DNA from: Subtercola boreus
GTDB taxonomy: Bacteria > Actinomycetota > Actinomycetes > Actinomycetales > Microbacteriaceae
DNA: 61,918 nt
NCBI RefSeq assembly: GCF_003399635.1
Contig: NZ_NBXB01000004.1
Coordinates: 1 to 61,918 of the forward strand
Direction of reading: 5' to 3'
Shown here: positions 44,583 through 53,810 of the stretch, in pieces
Layout of the letters: the number at the start of each line of letters is the position of its first letter
Numbering within the stretch: the stretch's first letter is position 1
Program-made: the position numbers and the translations under genes
The notes under the pieces: generated by a model
Databases searched by the model: none
Told to the model about the DNA's origin: nothing
The model's input: the letters and a program-made list of their open reading frames with translations, nothing else

Positions 44583-46313
44583 TCAGACGCCGCGGAGCGC
44601 CAGGTACTTCTCGATGAGCGACTTGGTCGACGAGTCCTGCGCCTCGAGCGCGGCCGCATCACCGCCGACGGCCGGCGTGACCTGCAGCGCGAGCTGCTTG
44701 CCGAGCTCCACGCCCCACTGGTCGAACGAGTCGATGCCCCAGATCGTGCCTTCCGTGAACACGATGTGCTCGTAGAGGGCGATGAGCTGACCCAGCACGC
44801 CCGGCGTGAGAGCGGGGGCGAGGATCGACGTGGTGGGCTTGTTTCCGGCGAAGACGCGCGCGGGCACAACCGACTCTGCCGTGCCTTCCGCTCGCACCTC
44901 GTCGGCCGTCTTGCCGAAGGCGAGCGCCTTGGTCTGGGCGAAGAAGTTGGCCATGAACAGGTCGTGCACGTCCTGCCCGGGTGCAACGCCACCACCGTCT
45001 CCGGTCTGGTCCTTCAGCGGGTGGGCCGGGTTCGCGACCGCGATGAAGTCCGCCGGGATCAGCCGGGTGCCCTGGTGGATCAGCTGGTAGAACGCGTGCT
45101 GGCCGTTCGTGCCGGGCTCGCCCCAGAAGATCTCGCCGGTGTCGGTGGTGACGGGTGAGCCGTCCCAGCGCACACTTTTGCCGTTCGACTCCATCGTGAG
45201 CTGCTGCAGGTAGGCGGGGAAGCGGTGCAGGTACTGCGCATACGGCAGCACCGCATGGCTCTGCGCCCCAAGGAAGTTCGTGTACCAGACGTTCAGCAGC
45301 CCCATCAGCGCGGGAACGTTCCGTTCGAGCGGCGTCGTGCGCATGTGCTCGTCGATGGCGTGGAAGCCGGCGAGGAAGCCCTTCCAATTCTCCGGACCGA
45401 TCGCGATCACGACGGAGGTGCCGATGGCCGAGTCGACCGAGTAGCGCCCGCCGACCCAGTCCCAGAACCCGAACGCGTTCTCGGGGTCGATACCGAACGC
45501 CTCGACTTTGTCGAGCGCGGTCGAGACGGCGACGAAGTGCTTGGCGACGGCGCCGGTGCGGTCGTCGTCGCTGTCGCCGATGGCCCCGGATGTCGAGAGC
45601 CGCTCCCAGAGCCACTGCCGGGCCAGACGGGCGTTCGTCAGGGTCTCGAGGGTGCCGAAGGTCTTCGACGCCACGATGAACAGCGTGGTCTCCGGGTCGA
45701 GATCCTTCGTCTTCTCGTACACGTCGCTCGGGTCGATGTTCGACACGAAACGCGCTTCGAGGCCGGCCTGGGCATACGGCTTCAGGGCCTCGTAGACCAT
45801 CACCGGGCCGAGATCCGACCCACCGATCCCGATGTTCACCACGGTCTGGATGCGCTTTCCGGTGACACCCGTCCACTCGCCCGAGCGCACCTTCTCTGCA
45901 AAGGCGTAGACCTTGTCGAGCGTTGCGTGCACGTCGGCGTCGACGTCCTGCCCGTCGACCACGAAGCCGGCGGGCGGCACCAGGTCGGCACCGCTCTTCG
46001 GGCGACGGAGGGCAGTGTGCAGCACAGCGCGGTTCTCGGTGACGTTGATGTGCTCGCCCTCGATCATGGCTCGGTAACGACCGGCGACACCGGCGTCCTC
46101 AGCCAGCTGGAGCAGTGCGGCGAGGATCTCGTCGGTGAGGAACGACTTCGACAGGTCGACGGTGAGGTCTGCGGCCTGGAAGGTGAGGCGCGAGGCGCGC
46201 GACGGGTCGGCCGCGAACCAGGCGTGGAGGTCGGGCGTGAAGCCCTCGGCGATGCTCGCGAGCGTCTGCCATGCGGCTGACTGGGTGGAATCGACGGGAA
46301 CGGATTCGGTCAC
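44583..46313 (-). CDS. pgi: Glucose-6-phosphate isomerase
   Basis: A 576-residue enzyme interconverting glucose 6-phosphate and fructose 6-phosphate. Visible motifs are [61 protein letters not shown] and the PGI signature [23 protein letters not shown] with the catalytic His. GTG at 46313 has GGAG six bases upstream. Composition and completeness mark it as core metabolism, paired functionally with pgm. Confidence 0.95.
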   Translation of the reverse strand: MTESVPVDSTQSAAWQTLASIAEGFTPDLHAWFAADPSRASRLTFQAADLTVDLSKSFLTDEILAALLQLAEDAGVAGRYRAMIEGEHINVTENRAVLHTALRRPKSGADLVPPAGFVVDGQDVDADVHATLDKVYAFAEKVRSGEWTGVTGKRIQTVVNIGIGGSDLGPVMVYEALKPYAQAGLEARFVSNIDPSDVYEKTKDLDPETTLFIVASKTFGTLETLTNARLARQWLWERLSTSGAIGDSDDDRTGAVAKHFVAVSTALDKVEAFGIDPENAFGFWDWVGGRYSVDSAIGTSVVIAIGPENWKGFLAGFHAIDEHMRTTPLERNVPALMGLLNVWYTNFLGAQSHAVLPYAQYLHRFPAYLQQLTMESNGKSVRWDGSPVTTDTGEIFWGEPGTNGQHAFYQLIHQGTRLIPADFIAVANPAHPLKDQTGDGGGVAPGQDVHDLFMANFFAQTKALAFGKTADEVRAEGTAESVVPARVFAGNKPTTSILAPALTPGVLGQLIALYEHIVFTEGTIWGIDSFDQWGVELGKQLALQVTPAVGGDAAALEAQDSSTKSLIEKYLALRGV

Positions 46314-46457
46314 TGTGCACTCCTGAACGCCGGAACGGTGGATGGCCGGGGTCTCCTGCGTCGCCGCAGAACGGGCCTCTCCAACACTATTCCTTCCGGC
46401 TGCAGACGGCGCGCGCTGAACGCGACGGGCCTGCTGGTTCTCTGGCCGGCCAGGCGG

Positions 46458-47816
46458 TCATTCGCGCTCGGCGATGATCTCCGCCGCCAGGCGCCGGCCG
46501 ACCCGGATCGCGCCGTCGACGTGCTGGTAACCGAGCGCGGCGACGTCGCTGGAGCCGAAACGGATCGGGCCGACCGGCTCGAGCTGCAGGGCGCCGTAGC
46601 GGGTGAGGCCGCCGAGGTCGAAGCTGGCGGCGTAGGCGCCCTGCGTCCACTCCTCAGCGGCCCAGTCGCTCTCGTAGTACACGACCGGTTCGAGAGCGGC
46701 GGGGCCGTAGTACGCCGCGAGTGATTCGAGGATCGCGCGTTGGCGTTCCGCGGGCGCCAGGGCGAGCATCCGGTCGGCCTTCTCGTCGGAGACGAACCCG
46801 ACCAGGGTTCCGCGCGTCTCGCCGAAGTTGGTGTTGTCGTAGGCCTCGTGCACCAGCTGGTAGGGGCTGAAGGCGGTGCCCGAGAGGCCGTCGGCGCGCC
46901 AGAACGGGGTCTCGTAGGTGGCGTGCACCTTGATGACGAGCCCCAGCGACTGGTGCTGCCAGAGCTGCTGGCGAAGGCGCGGCAGGGGGGGAGCGAAGTC
47001 GATGCGCGACTGCAGGTTCGGCGGCACCGCGACGATCACGTGGCGGGCTTCGACCTCCAGCTCGGCGGTGGACACCGTCGCGCCGGTGTCGCTCCATGCG
47101 ATCGTGCGCACCGGATGCCCGAGCCGGAGATCGGCGTCATCGAGGCGTGCGGCGAGCCGTAGCGGCACCTGCTGGAGGCCGCCCGCGACCCGCTTGTCGA
47201 GGATGAAGTCGGCGTCGACGAGGTTGCTGAAGCTGCCGGCACTCGCAGCCATCAGCAGCGCCTGCAGCAGGGAGAACGTGTGCGACGGCTTGGTGAGCAT
47301 CGCGTCGGCGATGAAGAGGGAGATGTTCTCCCGTGCTTCCGCGTCGTCGGACTGCTGTTCGAGCCAGCTGCGGAAGGAGACGCGGTCGAACTCGGCGGCC
47401 CGTTCCTGGGCCCAGGGGGCTGCCGCGTCCGTCGCCGCCACCAGCTCGTCGAGCAGGGCGATCAGCCGCTCGAGTTCGGCCTGCGTGTGCTCGCCGGCCG
47501 GGAAGATGTCGCCCGTGAACCGCACGGGTGCGCCGCCAGGCCCGATGTAGACGCTCTGGCCCTCGCGGTACCGGGAGTAGGTGTCGAGACCGAGCTCGTC
47601 GAGGGTCTCGATCAGCGCGGTCTGGTCGGGGGAGACCCATTGCCCGCCGAGTTCGAACAGCTGGCCGTCGATGTGGTCGGTCCAGAGGCGTCCGCCGACC
47701 CGCTCACGGGCCTCCAGCACGACGACAGTGAGGCCGGCCGCGCGGAGGGTGTTGGCCGCGATGAGGCCGGTGACGCCGGCGCCGATGATGGCGACATCTC
47801 GCTGCACGTGTTCCAC
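46458..47816 (-). CDS. Flavin-dependent amine oxidase
   Basis: A 452-residue FAD enzyme of the monoamine oxidase family. The dinucleotide-binding motif AIIGAGVTGLIAANTLRAAGLTVVVLEARERVGGRLWTD lies at the amino terminus, FELGGQWVSPDQ follows, and the carboxy-terminal FAD-binding segment IRFGSSDVAALGYQHVDGAIRVGRRLAAEI closes the fold. It should oxidise a primary or polyamine to aldehyde, ammonia and peroxide. The GTG at 47816 has only a weak ribosome binding site. No amine transporter or aldehyde dehydrogenase is adjacent, so the substrate is unclear. Confidence 0.9.
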   Translation of the reverse strand: MEHVQRDVAIIGAGVTGLIAANTLRAAGLTVVVLEARERVGGRLWTDHIDGQLFELGGQWVSPDQTALIETLDELGLDTYSRYREGQSVYIGPGGAPVRFTGDIFPAGEHTQAELERLIALLDELVAATDAAAPWAQERAAEFDRVSFRSWLEQQSDDAEARENISLFIADAMLTKPSHTFSLLQALLMAASAGSFSNLVDADFILDKRVAGGLQQVPLRLAARLDDADLRLGHPVRTIAWSDTGATVSTAELEVEARHVIVAVPPNLQSRIDFAPPLPRLRQQLWQHQSLGLVIKVHATYETPFWRADGLSGTAFSPYQLVHEAYDNTNFGETRGTLVGFVSDEKADRMLALAPAERQRAILESLAAYYGPAALEPVVYYESDWAAEEWTQGAYAASFDLGGLTRYGALQLEPVGPIRFGSSDVAALGYQHVDGAIRVGRRLAAEIIAERE

Positions 47817-47897
47817 AGTTGCTCTTCTCGTAAAGTCGGTCGGCGGGCCTGCAGAGCTGCCATCCGGAGGTTGATGCCTACCCCTCCCCAGCGTAGA

Positions 47898-48530
47898 TCA
47901 GGCCTCTGTCATGTCGCCGGTCTCGGGCACCCGGCCCGTCGGGCCGTACCGCAGCAGCACTACGCCGTTCTCCGAAGCGGGCTCCGCGGAGAGGAGCTGG
48001 AGCGCGGTGGGTGTCCCGTCGTCGGGGAACAGCCGTTTTCCGTGGCCGACGACGATCGGGTAGACCCAGATGTTCAGCTGGTCGAACAGACCCTCGGCCA
48101 CGAGCGTGCGCGCGAAGTCGATGCTGCCGACCACGTGGATCTGCTCGTACCGGCTGCGGAGCGTTGCGATCTCCGCCGCGAGGTCGGGGCCGAGCAGGTG
48201 GGAGTCGCTCCAGCTGAGGTCGGGCGCGCCGCGGGAAGCCACGAACTTCGGGATGGCGTTGAACGTCCGTGCGACAACGAAGTCGGGGCCGGGACCTTCC
48301 GTCTGGTGCGGCCAGTAGGCGGCGAAGATGTCATAGGTGCGCCGACCGAGCAGCAGGGCATCCGTCGCCTCGATTCCGGCGAAGATCTGCGTGCCGCTCG
48401 CCTCGTCACCGAGCGGCGCCTGCCAGCCGCCGAAGGCGAACCCGCCCGAGCGGTCTTCATCAGGGCCGCCGGGGGCCTGGGCGACGCCGTCGAGGGTGGT
48501 GAAGTGGTCGATGTGGATGCTGCCGGTCAT
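47898..48530 (-). CDS. Dihydrofolate reductase/RibD carboxy-terminal family protein
   Basis: A 210-residue protein of the DHFR-like RibD_C family (SIHIDHFTTLDGVAQAPGG, ALLLGRRTYDIFAAYWP, IHVVGSIDFARTLVAEGLFDQLNIWVYPIVVGHGKRLF). It probably binds NADPH and reduces an unknown substrate; it is too divergent to be the housekeeping FolA. AGGAGGAGC upstream fixes the ATG at 48530. It is monocistronic and divergent from the broken VOC gene. Confidence 0.87.
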   Translation of the reverse strand: MTGSIHIDHFTTLDGVAQAPGGPDEDRSGGFAFGGWQAPLGDEASGTQIFAGIEATDALLLGRRTYDIFAAYWPHQTEGPGPDFVVARTFNAIPKFVASRGAPDLSWSDSHLLGPDLAAEIATLRSRYEQIHVVGSIDFARTLVAEGLFDQLNIWVYPIVVGHGKRLFPDDGTPTALQLLSAEPASENGVVLLRYGPTGRVPETGDMTEA

Positions 48531-48595
48531 GCGCTGCTCCTCCTGTTGGGACACAATGATCCTCAGGCAGGTGCGGGGGCGCAAGGAGGCAGATC

Positions 48596-48946
48596 ATGGG
48601 CGTGACGGGAATCGGCGGCATTTTCTTTCGGAGCAGCGATCCGGATGCCCGGGCCGCCTGGTACCGGGAACACCTGGGTATTCCGGCCGGCGCCGAGAGC
48701 GTGTGGGAGCAGGAGGCGGGGATGACCGTCTTCGCGCCCTTCCCTGCTGACTCCGCGTACTTCGACGCGGTCCAGCCCTTCATGCTGAACCTCAGAGTGA
48801 CGGGGCTCGACGAGCTCGCCGGGCGGCTGGCGGCGGCCGGCATCCCCGTCTAGCGGCGGGCCGAGTGGGAGAGCGAGTACGGACGGTTCGTGCGGATCCA
48901 CGATCCCGAGGGGCTGCCGATCGAGCTGTGGGAGCTGCCCGGCTGA
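48596..48946 (+). pseudogene. VOC/glyoxalase-like gene with an in-frame TAG
   Basis: The frame encodes a complete 116-residue VOC protein (GIGGIFFRSSDPDARAAWYREHLGIP, AYFDAVQPFMLNLRVTGLDELAGRLAAAGIPV, then RRAEWESEYGRFVRIHDPEGLPIELWELPG), interrupted by TAG at 48851-48853. Relatives usually have glutamate here, so a GAG to TAG change explains the stop. The truncated 85-residue product lacks the last beta-alpha-beta-beta unit and the final metal-binding glutamate (IELWE). Confidence 0.85.
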
Positions 48947-49011
48947 GCGGGCGGAGCTGCCGGGCGTCAGCAGACGGCGGGTGTCGCAGGTGTCGGCGGG
49001 CGGTGCGGGTG

Positions 49012-49470
49012 TCAGGCTGTGGGGTGATCCGCACGGAGCGACGACACAGCGCGCGACAGCAGGTCGCCGAGGCCAGCGCGTTCGACGTCGCTGAACGATG
49101 CGGTCATCCGGACTTCGACGGCACGCACGGCGGCGCTCGCCGTGGCGAGCTGGCGGCGGCCCTTCGGAGTGAGTTCGGTCGGGAGCGCGCGGCCGGAGCT
49201 GGCGTGCTCGGCCCGGCTGACCAGACCGTCGCGTTCGAGGGCCACGAGGAGCACGTTCATCGACTGCCTCGTGACGAAGGCCCCACGGGCCAGCTCCGAG
49301 TTCGAGAGACCGGGGCGTTGCGCGAGGAGCTCCAGGCAGGAGTAGTGCGTGACGTTCATGCCGAGGGGGCGGAGCACGGCCTCCATGGCCGAACGCAGAG
49401 CGCTCGACGCCTCCTTCAGCAAGTAGCCGACGGAGGTGGGCAGGTGCACAGTCGCTCGCTCTTGACTCAT
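49012..49470 (-). CDS. MarR-family transcriptional regulator
   Basis: A 152-residue winged-helix regulator (THYSCLELLAQRPGLSNSELARGAFVTRQSMNVLLVALERDGLVSRAEHASSGRALPTELTPKGRRQL). It is divergent from a VOC gene whose start lies 63 bases away. Two palindromic TGTCA/TGACA sites fill the gap, one overlapping the regulator's own start codon. It is therefore probably an autorepressor that also controls the VOC gene, released by a small toxic molecule. Confidence 0.9.
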   Translation of the reverse strand: MSQERATVHLPTSVGYLLKEASSALRSAMEAVLRPLGMNVTHYSCLELLAQRPGLSNSELARGAFVTRQSMNVLLVALERDGLVSRAEHASSGRALPTELTPKGRRQLATASAAVRAVEVRMTASFSDVERAGLGDLLSRAVSSLRADHPTA

Positions 49471-49515
49471 GTCAATATTCTGACATAGAATCGAGCAGTG
49501 TCAGCTAACTGACAC
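49469..49515. promoter_or_regulatory. Pair of MarR-type operators
   Basis: ATGTCA-ATATTC-TGACAT (49469-49486) and GTGTCAG-CTAA-CTGACAC (49498-49515) are two 18-bp inverted repeats with centres 29 bp apart, filling the marR/VOC intergenic region. Confidence 0.75.
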
Positions 49516-49532
49516 TGAAGATCGGACACATC

Positions 49533-49901
49533 ATGCACACCACGTCAGGACCCGGGTTCATCTCCCTCCAGGTTCGGGATATCGAAGCCTCCGCCCTGTT
49601 CTACGAGACCCACCTGGGGCTCAGTCGCCAGGCCGGCCCCCCGCACGCCGTCGTCTTCGACACGAAGCCCGCCGCGTTCGCCGTGCGGGACGCAGCCCCC
49701 GGCGTCGATCTTGATTCCGTGGCGCAGCTGGGACTCGGTGTCGGAATCTGGATGCACGCCGAGGACTCCCAGGGCATCCACGACGCCCTTGTGGCGGCCG
49801 GCGTGACCATCACCTCGGCCCCGGTCGACGGGCCGTTCGGCCGCACGTTCACATTCGCCGACCCCGACGGGTACCAGATCACGCTGCACGACCGCGCATA
49901 G
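49533..49901 (+). CDS. VOC-family (glyoxalase-like) protein
   Basis: A 122-residue protein of two beta-alpha-beta-beta-beta units (FISLQVRDIEASALFYETHLGL, GPFGRTFTFADPDGYQITLHDR). It may act as a small-molecule binding, glutathione- or bacillithiol-like transferase, or antibiotic-sequestering protein. Its divergent MarR partner suggests induction by a toxic compound. The metal ligands are only partly of the glyoxalase I type. Confidence 0.88.
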   Translation: MHTTSGPGFISLQVRDIEASALFYETHLGLSRQAGPPHAVVFDTKPAAFAVRDAAPGVDLDSVAQLGLGVGIWMHAEDSQGIHDALVAAGVTITSAPVDGPFGRTFTFADPDGYQITLHDRA

Positions 49902-49957
49902 TTCCGACCCCGACCGCGGCGACCCCGACCGCGGCTTCTGCCACGGTCATTGCGCGG

Positions 49958-50815
49958 TCAGTGCGCGGCCGGTGCTTCCAGTGCCTCGCGAACCGTCTGC
50001 GGCTCGCGGCCGAGCAGTCCGGCCAGCAGGGGATCGACTCCGGCGAAGCGGCCCTGGGCTGCGGCCTGAAAGGTACCGAGAGTGAAACGCGCCACGAATT
50101 CCGGCGTTCCCTGGGCAAGCTGGAGGGCCACCCATTCGTCGTCGCCGACCACCTTCAACTCGACCTCGCGCTCGGCGAGCCTGCTGGCGATGGCGGCGAC
50201 GTCAGCGAAGGTCGGGGCCGCGGTCGCGGTGAGGGTGGTCTCGCCGTCGTAGCCGCCGTCCGAGGCGAGGATGATCGCCGCGGCTTCGGCCGCGTCGCCA
50301 CGCGCTGTCCAGGACATCGCTCCGTCGACGGGGATGGTGATGACCCCGGTCTGCCGCCAATCACCGAGCATCCAGGCGAGGGAGTGGGCATAGAAGCCGT
50401 TACGGAGCGATGTCCACGCGATGCCGGACTCGGCCAGCAACTGCTCGGTGGCGGCGTGGTCACGCGCAGGGTTGAAGGGGCTGTCGAGGCTGGCGCCCTG
50501 GTGGCTCGTGTAGAGGATGCGTCCGACTCCGGCGGACTTCGCGGCGTCGATCGCGGTGCGGTGCAGGGTGACGGCGTCTGCCGTCGGGTCGTTCGACGAG
50601 ACGAGCAGCAGCTGGTCTGCATCTGCGAACGCAGCGGGCAGGGTCGCGGCATCCGCGTAGTCGCCGTGCCGCACGGTGATGCCGAGGTCGGTGAAACGCT
50701 GCGCTTTCGATTCGTCGCGCACGGCGACCGTGATCTCGGCTGCCGGCACGAGGGTGAGGAGGTGGTCGACGGTTGCGCCGTTCAGCGCGCCCGTGGCTCC
50801 GGTGATGACGATCAT
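49958..50815 (-). CDS. NmrA-like NAD(P)H-binding reductase
   Basis: A 285-residue atypical short-chain dehydrogenase of the NmrA/quinone reductase QOR2 type. It has an amino-terminal VITGATGALNGATVDHLL, LLLVSSNDPTADAVTLHRTAIDAAKSAGVGRILYTSHQGA and a substrate lobe (WTSLRNGFYAHSLAWML). The nucleotide loop is GATGALN rather than GATGxxG. It is divergent from a TetR-type gene, with a small palindrome (TGGAATTCCA, 50862-50871) between them, and may be its target. Confidence 0.87.
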   Translation of the reverse strand: MIVITGATGALNGATVDHLLTLVPAAEITVAVRDESKAQRFTDLGITVRHGDYADAATLPAAFADADQLLLVSSNDPTADAVTLHRTAIDAAKSAGVGRILYTSHQGASLDSPFNPARDHAATEQLLAESGIAWTSLRNGFYAHSLAWMLGDWRQTGVITIPVDGAMSWTARGDAAEAAAIILASDGGYDGETTLTATAAPTFADVAAIASRLAEREVELKVVGDDEWVALQLAQGTPEFVARFTLGTFQAAAQGRFAGVDPLLAGLLGREPQTVREALEAPAAH

Positions 50816-50861
50816 TGGTCTGCTCCAGGTGTTATCGATGATTCGACGTGCAGGCTACCAC

Positions 50862-50871
50862 TGGAATTCCA
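50862..50871. promoter_or_regulatory. Small palindrome between the NmrA-like and TetR genes
   Basis: TGGAATTCCA is a perfect 10-bp palindrome in the 86-base divergent intergenic region. It is short, so support as an operator is modest. Confidence 0.35.
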
Positions 50872-50901
50872 CCGTTAGCAAGAGTGCGCTATCGTTGGAA
50901 C

Positions 50902-51606
50902 ATGACTGCGCCCGACCTCGCCCCACGCGATCTGCAACGCGCCCGTCTCGTCGAGGTCGCGGCGGGACTGCTCGAGGCGACAGGATCCGACAGCGTCACC
51001 ACCCGCTCCGTCTCGCAGGCGGCGGGTGTGCAGGCGCCCATGATCTACCGGCTCTTCGGCGACAAGGAGGGTCTGCTCGCCGCTGTCGCCGAGCACGGCT
51101 TCGCGACCTACATGGCGAAGAAGCGTCCGCTCGACGCCGATGACGACCCGGTCGAGAACCTCCGCTCCGGCTGGTGCCTGCACATCGGGTTCGGGCTGGC
51201 CAATCCCGCTCTCTTCCGGCTCATGCACACGACACTGCTGACGGCGAATGGCCAGCGGGTCGCAGACGCGGGCGGCGAGGTTCTGCGGGAGCGTGTGCGC
51301 CGCGTCGCGCGGGCGGGGCGGCTCCGCGTGGGCGAGCGGCGTGCGGTCGAACTCATCCGCGCCGCGGGAACGGGTGTCGTGTTCACGCTGATCGACCAGC
51401 CCGAGGCGGAGCGCGACGGAACCCTGGCCGGCTTGGCGTGGGAGGCGGTGTGTGCGAGCATCCTGACCGCAGAGCCGACTGCTGCTTCGGATGACGCCGC
51501 CGCCCGCATCGCTGCCGTCACGCTGCGCGCGTCGCTGCCCGGGTTCGACGCGTTCACCTCCGCAGAGCGGGCCCTCCTCGGCGACTGGCTCGACCGCCTC
51601 GCCTGA
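50902..51606 (+). CDS. TetR-family transcriptional regulator
   Basis: A 234-residue regulator with an amino-terminal helix-turn-helix (LVEVAAGLLEATGSDSVTTRSVSQAAGVQAPMIYRLFGDKEGLLAAVAEHGF) and an all-helical ligand domain. The ATG at 50902 is preceded by TTGGAA. It is divergent from the NmrA-like reductase gene and upstream of a VOC gene on the same strand, from which it is separated by 143 bases of CT-rich sequence. Either neighbour could be its target. Confidence 0.9.
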   Translation: MTAPDLAPRDLQRARLVEVAAGLLEATGSDSVTTRSVSQAAGVQAPMIYRLFGDKEGLLAAVAEHGFATYMAKKRPLDADDDPVENLRSGWCLHIGFGLANPALFRLMHTTLLTANGQRVADAGGEVLRERVRRVARAGRLRVGERRAVELIRAAGTGVVFTLIDQPEAERDGTLAGLAWEAVCASILTAEPTAASDDAAARIAAVTLRASLPGFDAFTSAERALLGDWLDRLA

Positions 51607-51749
51607 CCTCTTCGCGTCTGACATCGCGTCTCCGTCCCCGTCTCCGTCCCTGTCCCTGTTCCTGAGCGTTCCGGGCGGATGTCGGGGGTGCGCGCGAGAC
51701 TGAGCGCGCACGACAGACCCCGGGATCGGGGCCGACAGAGAGGAACACC

Positions 51750-52133
51750 GTGGAGTTCGCATCCATCCGCATCATCACCGACGACGTCGACAGGCTCAGC
51801 GGTTTCTACGAGACCGTCACCGGAACCACTGCTGCCCGGCCCGCCCCGGTGTTCGCAGAATTCCGCACCGCAACGGGGGTGCTCGCGATCGGCAGCACGG
51901 CGACCGTCGCGATGCTCGGCGAGAAGGCGCCGAAGCCGGGCAGCAACGATTCGGTGATCATCGAATTCATGGTCGACGACGTCGACGCCGAGTTCGCCCG
52001 GCTGCGCGAGTCTCTGGCCGAGGTGCTGCTCGAACCGACGACGATGCCGTGGGGCAACCGGTCGACGCTGTTCCGGGATCCGGACGGCAACATCGTGAAC
52101 CTCTTCTCCCGGCCCGCAGCGCCGCAGGGGTAG
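51750..52133 (+). CDS. VOC-family protein
   Basis: A 127-residue dimeric-type VOC protein (ASIRIITDDVDRLSGFYETVTGTTAA, IIEFMVDDVDAEFARLRESLAEVLLEPTTMPWGNRSTLFRDPDGNIVNLFSRP). The GTG start at 51750 follows GAGAGGAACACC, an acceptable ribosome binding site. It directly abuts the epoxide hydrolase gene (one base between stop and the next GTG), so the two are probably one transcription unit. The substrate is unknown. Confidence 0.88.
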   Translation: MEFASIRIITDDVDRLSGFYETVTGTTAARPAPVFAEFRTATGVLAIGSTATVAMLGEKAPKPGSNDSVIIEFMVDDVDAEFARLRESLAEVLLEPTTMPWGNRSTLFRDPDGNIVNLFSRPAAPQG

Positions 52134-52134
52134 C

Positions 52135-53331
52135 GTGGTTCGCATGCCAGACGGGTCTCCGGTCATCCACCGTTTCGACGAGCGCGCTTCGGCCGAGGCG
52201 CTCGCCGACCTGCGGGCCCGGCTCGTGGCGACACGGTGGCCGGATGCCGCGGATGCCGCGGGTGCCGCGGGTGCCGCGGACGCAGGCTGGTCGCTCGGCA
52301 CAGACCAGCGCTACCTCCGCGCGCTGGTCGCGTACTGGATCGACGGGTTCGACTGGCCTGAGGAGGAGGCGAAGCTCGCCCGCCTTCCGCGGTTCCGTGC
52401 GCAGGCGGGAGGGCTGGGCATCCACTTCGTGCACAGGCGCGCCGCTCCGACGCCATCGGGCAGGCCGCCCCTCCCCCTTCTGCTGAACCACGGCTGGCCG
52501 GACTCCTTCTGGCGTTACTCGAAGGTGATCGAGCTGCTGGCCGACCCGGGCGCGCACAGCGCCGACCCCGACGACGCGTTCGACGTGATCGTTCCCGACA
52601 TGCCGGGCTTCGGATACTCGGATGCGCCCACCGGCGCGGCCCTCTCTTCGCCCGAGGTCGCCGCCCTCTGGGCCCAGTTGATGCAGGCGCTCGGTCACGA
52701 CCGTTTCGTCACAGCCGGCGGCGACATCGGCAGTCACGTCTCGCGGTACCTCGCCCTCGACTTTCCGGAGAGGGTGTCTGCAGTGCACCGGATGGATGCC
52801 GGACTCCCGTTCTGGGCCGGTGACCCGTCGGAGCTCTCCCCGGCCGAGCGGCAGTGGTTCGAGGCATCCGCCGCCTGGAACCAGGCCGAGGGAGCATACG
52901 GTGCCATGCATCGCACGAAACCCCAGACCGCAGCGGCCGCCCTCACCGACTCGCCGGTCGGCCTCGCAGCCTGGATCGTCGAGAAGCTCCACGCGTGGAG
53001 CGACGGCGGGGTCGAGGCGTACACGATGGACGAGATCCTCACGAACGTCACGATCTTCTGGCTCACCGGCACCATCGGGTCGTCGATGCGCATGTACAAC
53101 GCCAACGCCGCCATCCCGGGCGAGCAGCTGGCCCGCCGGGTGGGGGTTCCGTCGGGATTCTCGCTTTTTCCGGGCGACATCGTGCGCCCGCCGCGGGAGT
53201 GGATCGAGAGGTCGGCCAACGCGGTGCGCATCACCGAGCCCGCGCGCGGCGGCCACTTCGCGCCCTTCGAGCAGCCGGAACTGTACGCCGCAGAGCTCCG
53301 GGAGTTCTTCCGCCCGTTCCGCGCCAGCTGA
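52135..53331 (+). CDS. Epoxide hydrolase (EHN-type alpha/beta hydrolase)
   Basis: A 398-residue protein (395 if ATG 52144 is used). It has the amino-terminal EHN segment (ADLRARLVATRWP, WSLGTDQRYLRALVAYWIDGFDWPEEEAKLARLPRF), the oxyanion HGWPDSFWRYSKVI and the nucleophile elbow AGGDIGSHVSRYLA with Asp197. The catalytic His lies near the end (GGHFAPFEQPE). It opens epoxides to diols by an ester intermediate. A short GC-repeat (DAADAAGAAGAADAG) near residue 40 is probably a replication-slippage insertion. Coupled to the VOC gene. Confidence 0.9.
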   Translation: MVRMPDGSPVIHRFDERASAEALADLRARLVATRWPDAADAAGAAGAADAGWSLGTDQRYLRALVAYWIDGFDWPEEEAKLARLPRFRAQAGGLGIHFVHRRAAPTPSGRPPLPLLLNHGWPDSFWRYSKVIELLADPGAHSADPDDAFDVIVPDMPGFGYSDAPTGAALSSPEVAALWAQLMQALGHDRFVTAGGDIGSHVSRYLALDFPERVSAVHRMDAGLPFWAGDPSELSPAERQWFEASAAWNQAEGAYGAMHRTKPQTAAAALTDSPVGLAAWIVEKLHAWSDGGVEAYTMDEILTNVTIFWLTGTIGSSMRMYNANAAIPGEQLARRVGVPSGFSLFPGDIVRPPREWIERSANAVRITEPARGGHFAPFEQPELYAAELREFFRPFRAS

Positions 53332-53350
53332 CCCGCCGGATGCCGGACTC

Positions 53351-53746
53351 GTGGTCATCGGCCACAGCCTCGGCAGCATCACCGCGGTGAAGGCGCTCGC
53401 CGGGCTGTCGCGCGGCGGCGCCGGTGGGTGGCAGCTGGCCGGCCTCGTGCTCGTCTCCGGCTTCGATGCTCCCCTCGCCAACCTGCCGGACCTCGACGGA
53501 TTCACCGCTCGGACGGTCGACTACGCCCCGATCATCCAGAGCACCCGCAGCAGACGGATGATCCTGTCAGACGACGACGAGATCGTCGCTCCCGCGTTCA
53601 GCCGCGACCTGGCGGAAGCGCTCGAGGCCGACGTGACGGTGGTTCCGGGCGGCGGGCACTTCCGCACCGCCGACGGGTACACGAGCTTCCCTGAGGTGGC
53701 AAGAGCCGTCAGGGCCATGCTGGCCTGGGTTACGATGTGCGGGTAG
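53351..53746 (+). pseudogene. 5'-truncated RBBP9/YdeN-like serine hydrolase
   Basis: Immediately after the epoxide hydrolase stop, another frame encodes LVVIGHSLGSITAVKALAGLS with the nucleophile Ser, then FDAPLANLPDLDGFTARTVDY, ILSDDDEIVAPAFSRDLAEAL and GGGHFRTADGYTSFPEVARAV with Asp and His. This is the carboxy-terminal two thirds of a small alpha/beta hydrolase. The first 60-70 residues, including the core beta strand, are missing and no ribosome binding site precedes it. Confidence 0.75.
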
Positions 53747-53810
53747 GCGTTCTGTGTCGCCTGTCGTCCGCCGGTCATCCGTGTCCTGCCTCCCGGAAAG
53801 TGGATCCTCA

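Noticed and set aside
51967-53505. 512-residue minus-strand frame opposite the epoxide hydrolase
   Set aside because: Antisense shadow with no recognisable domain.
53754-53810. Upstream extension of the Ser/Thr kinase
   Set aside because: The extra 19 residues do not resemble the family start and a GTG nearer the kinase fold fits better, though the point is not settled.
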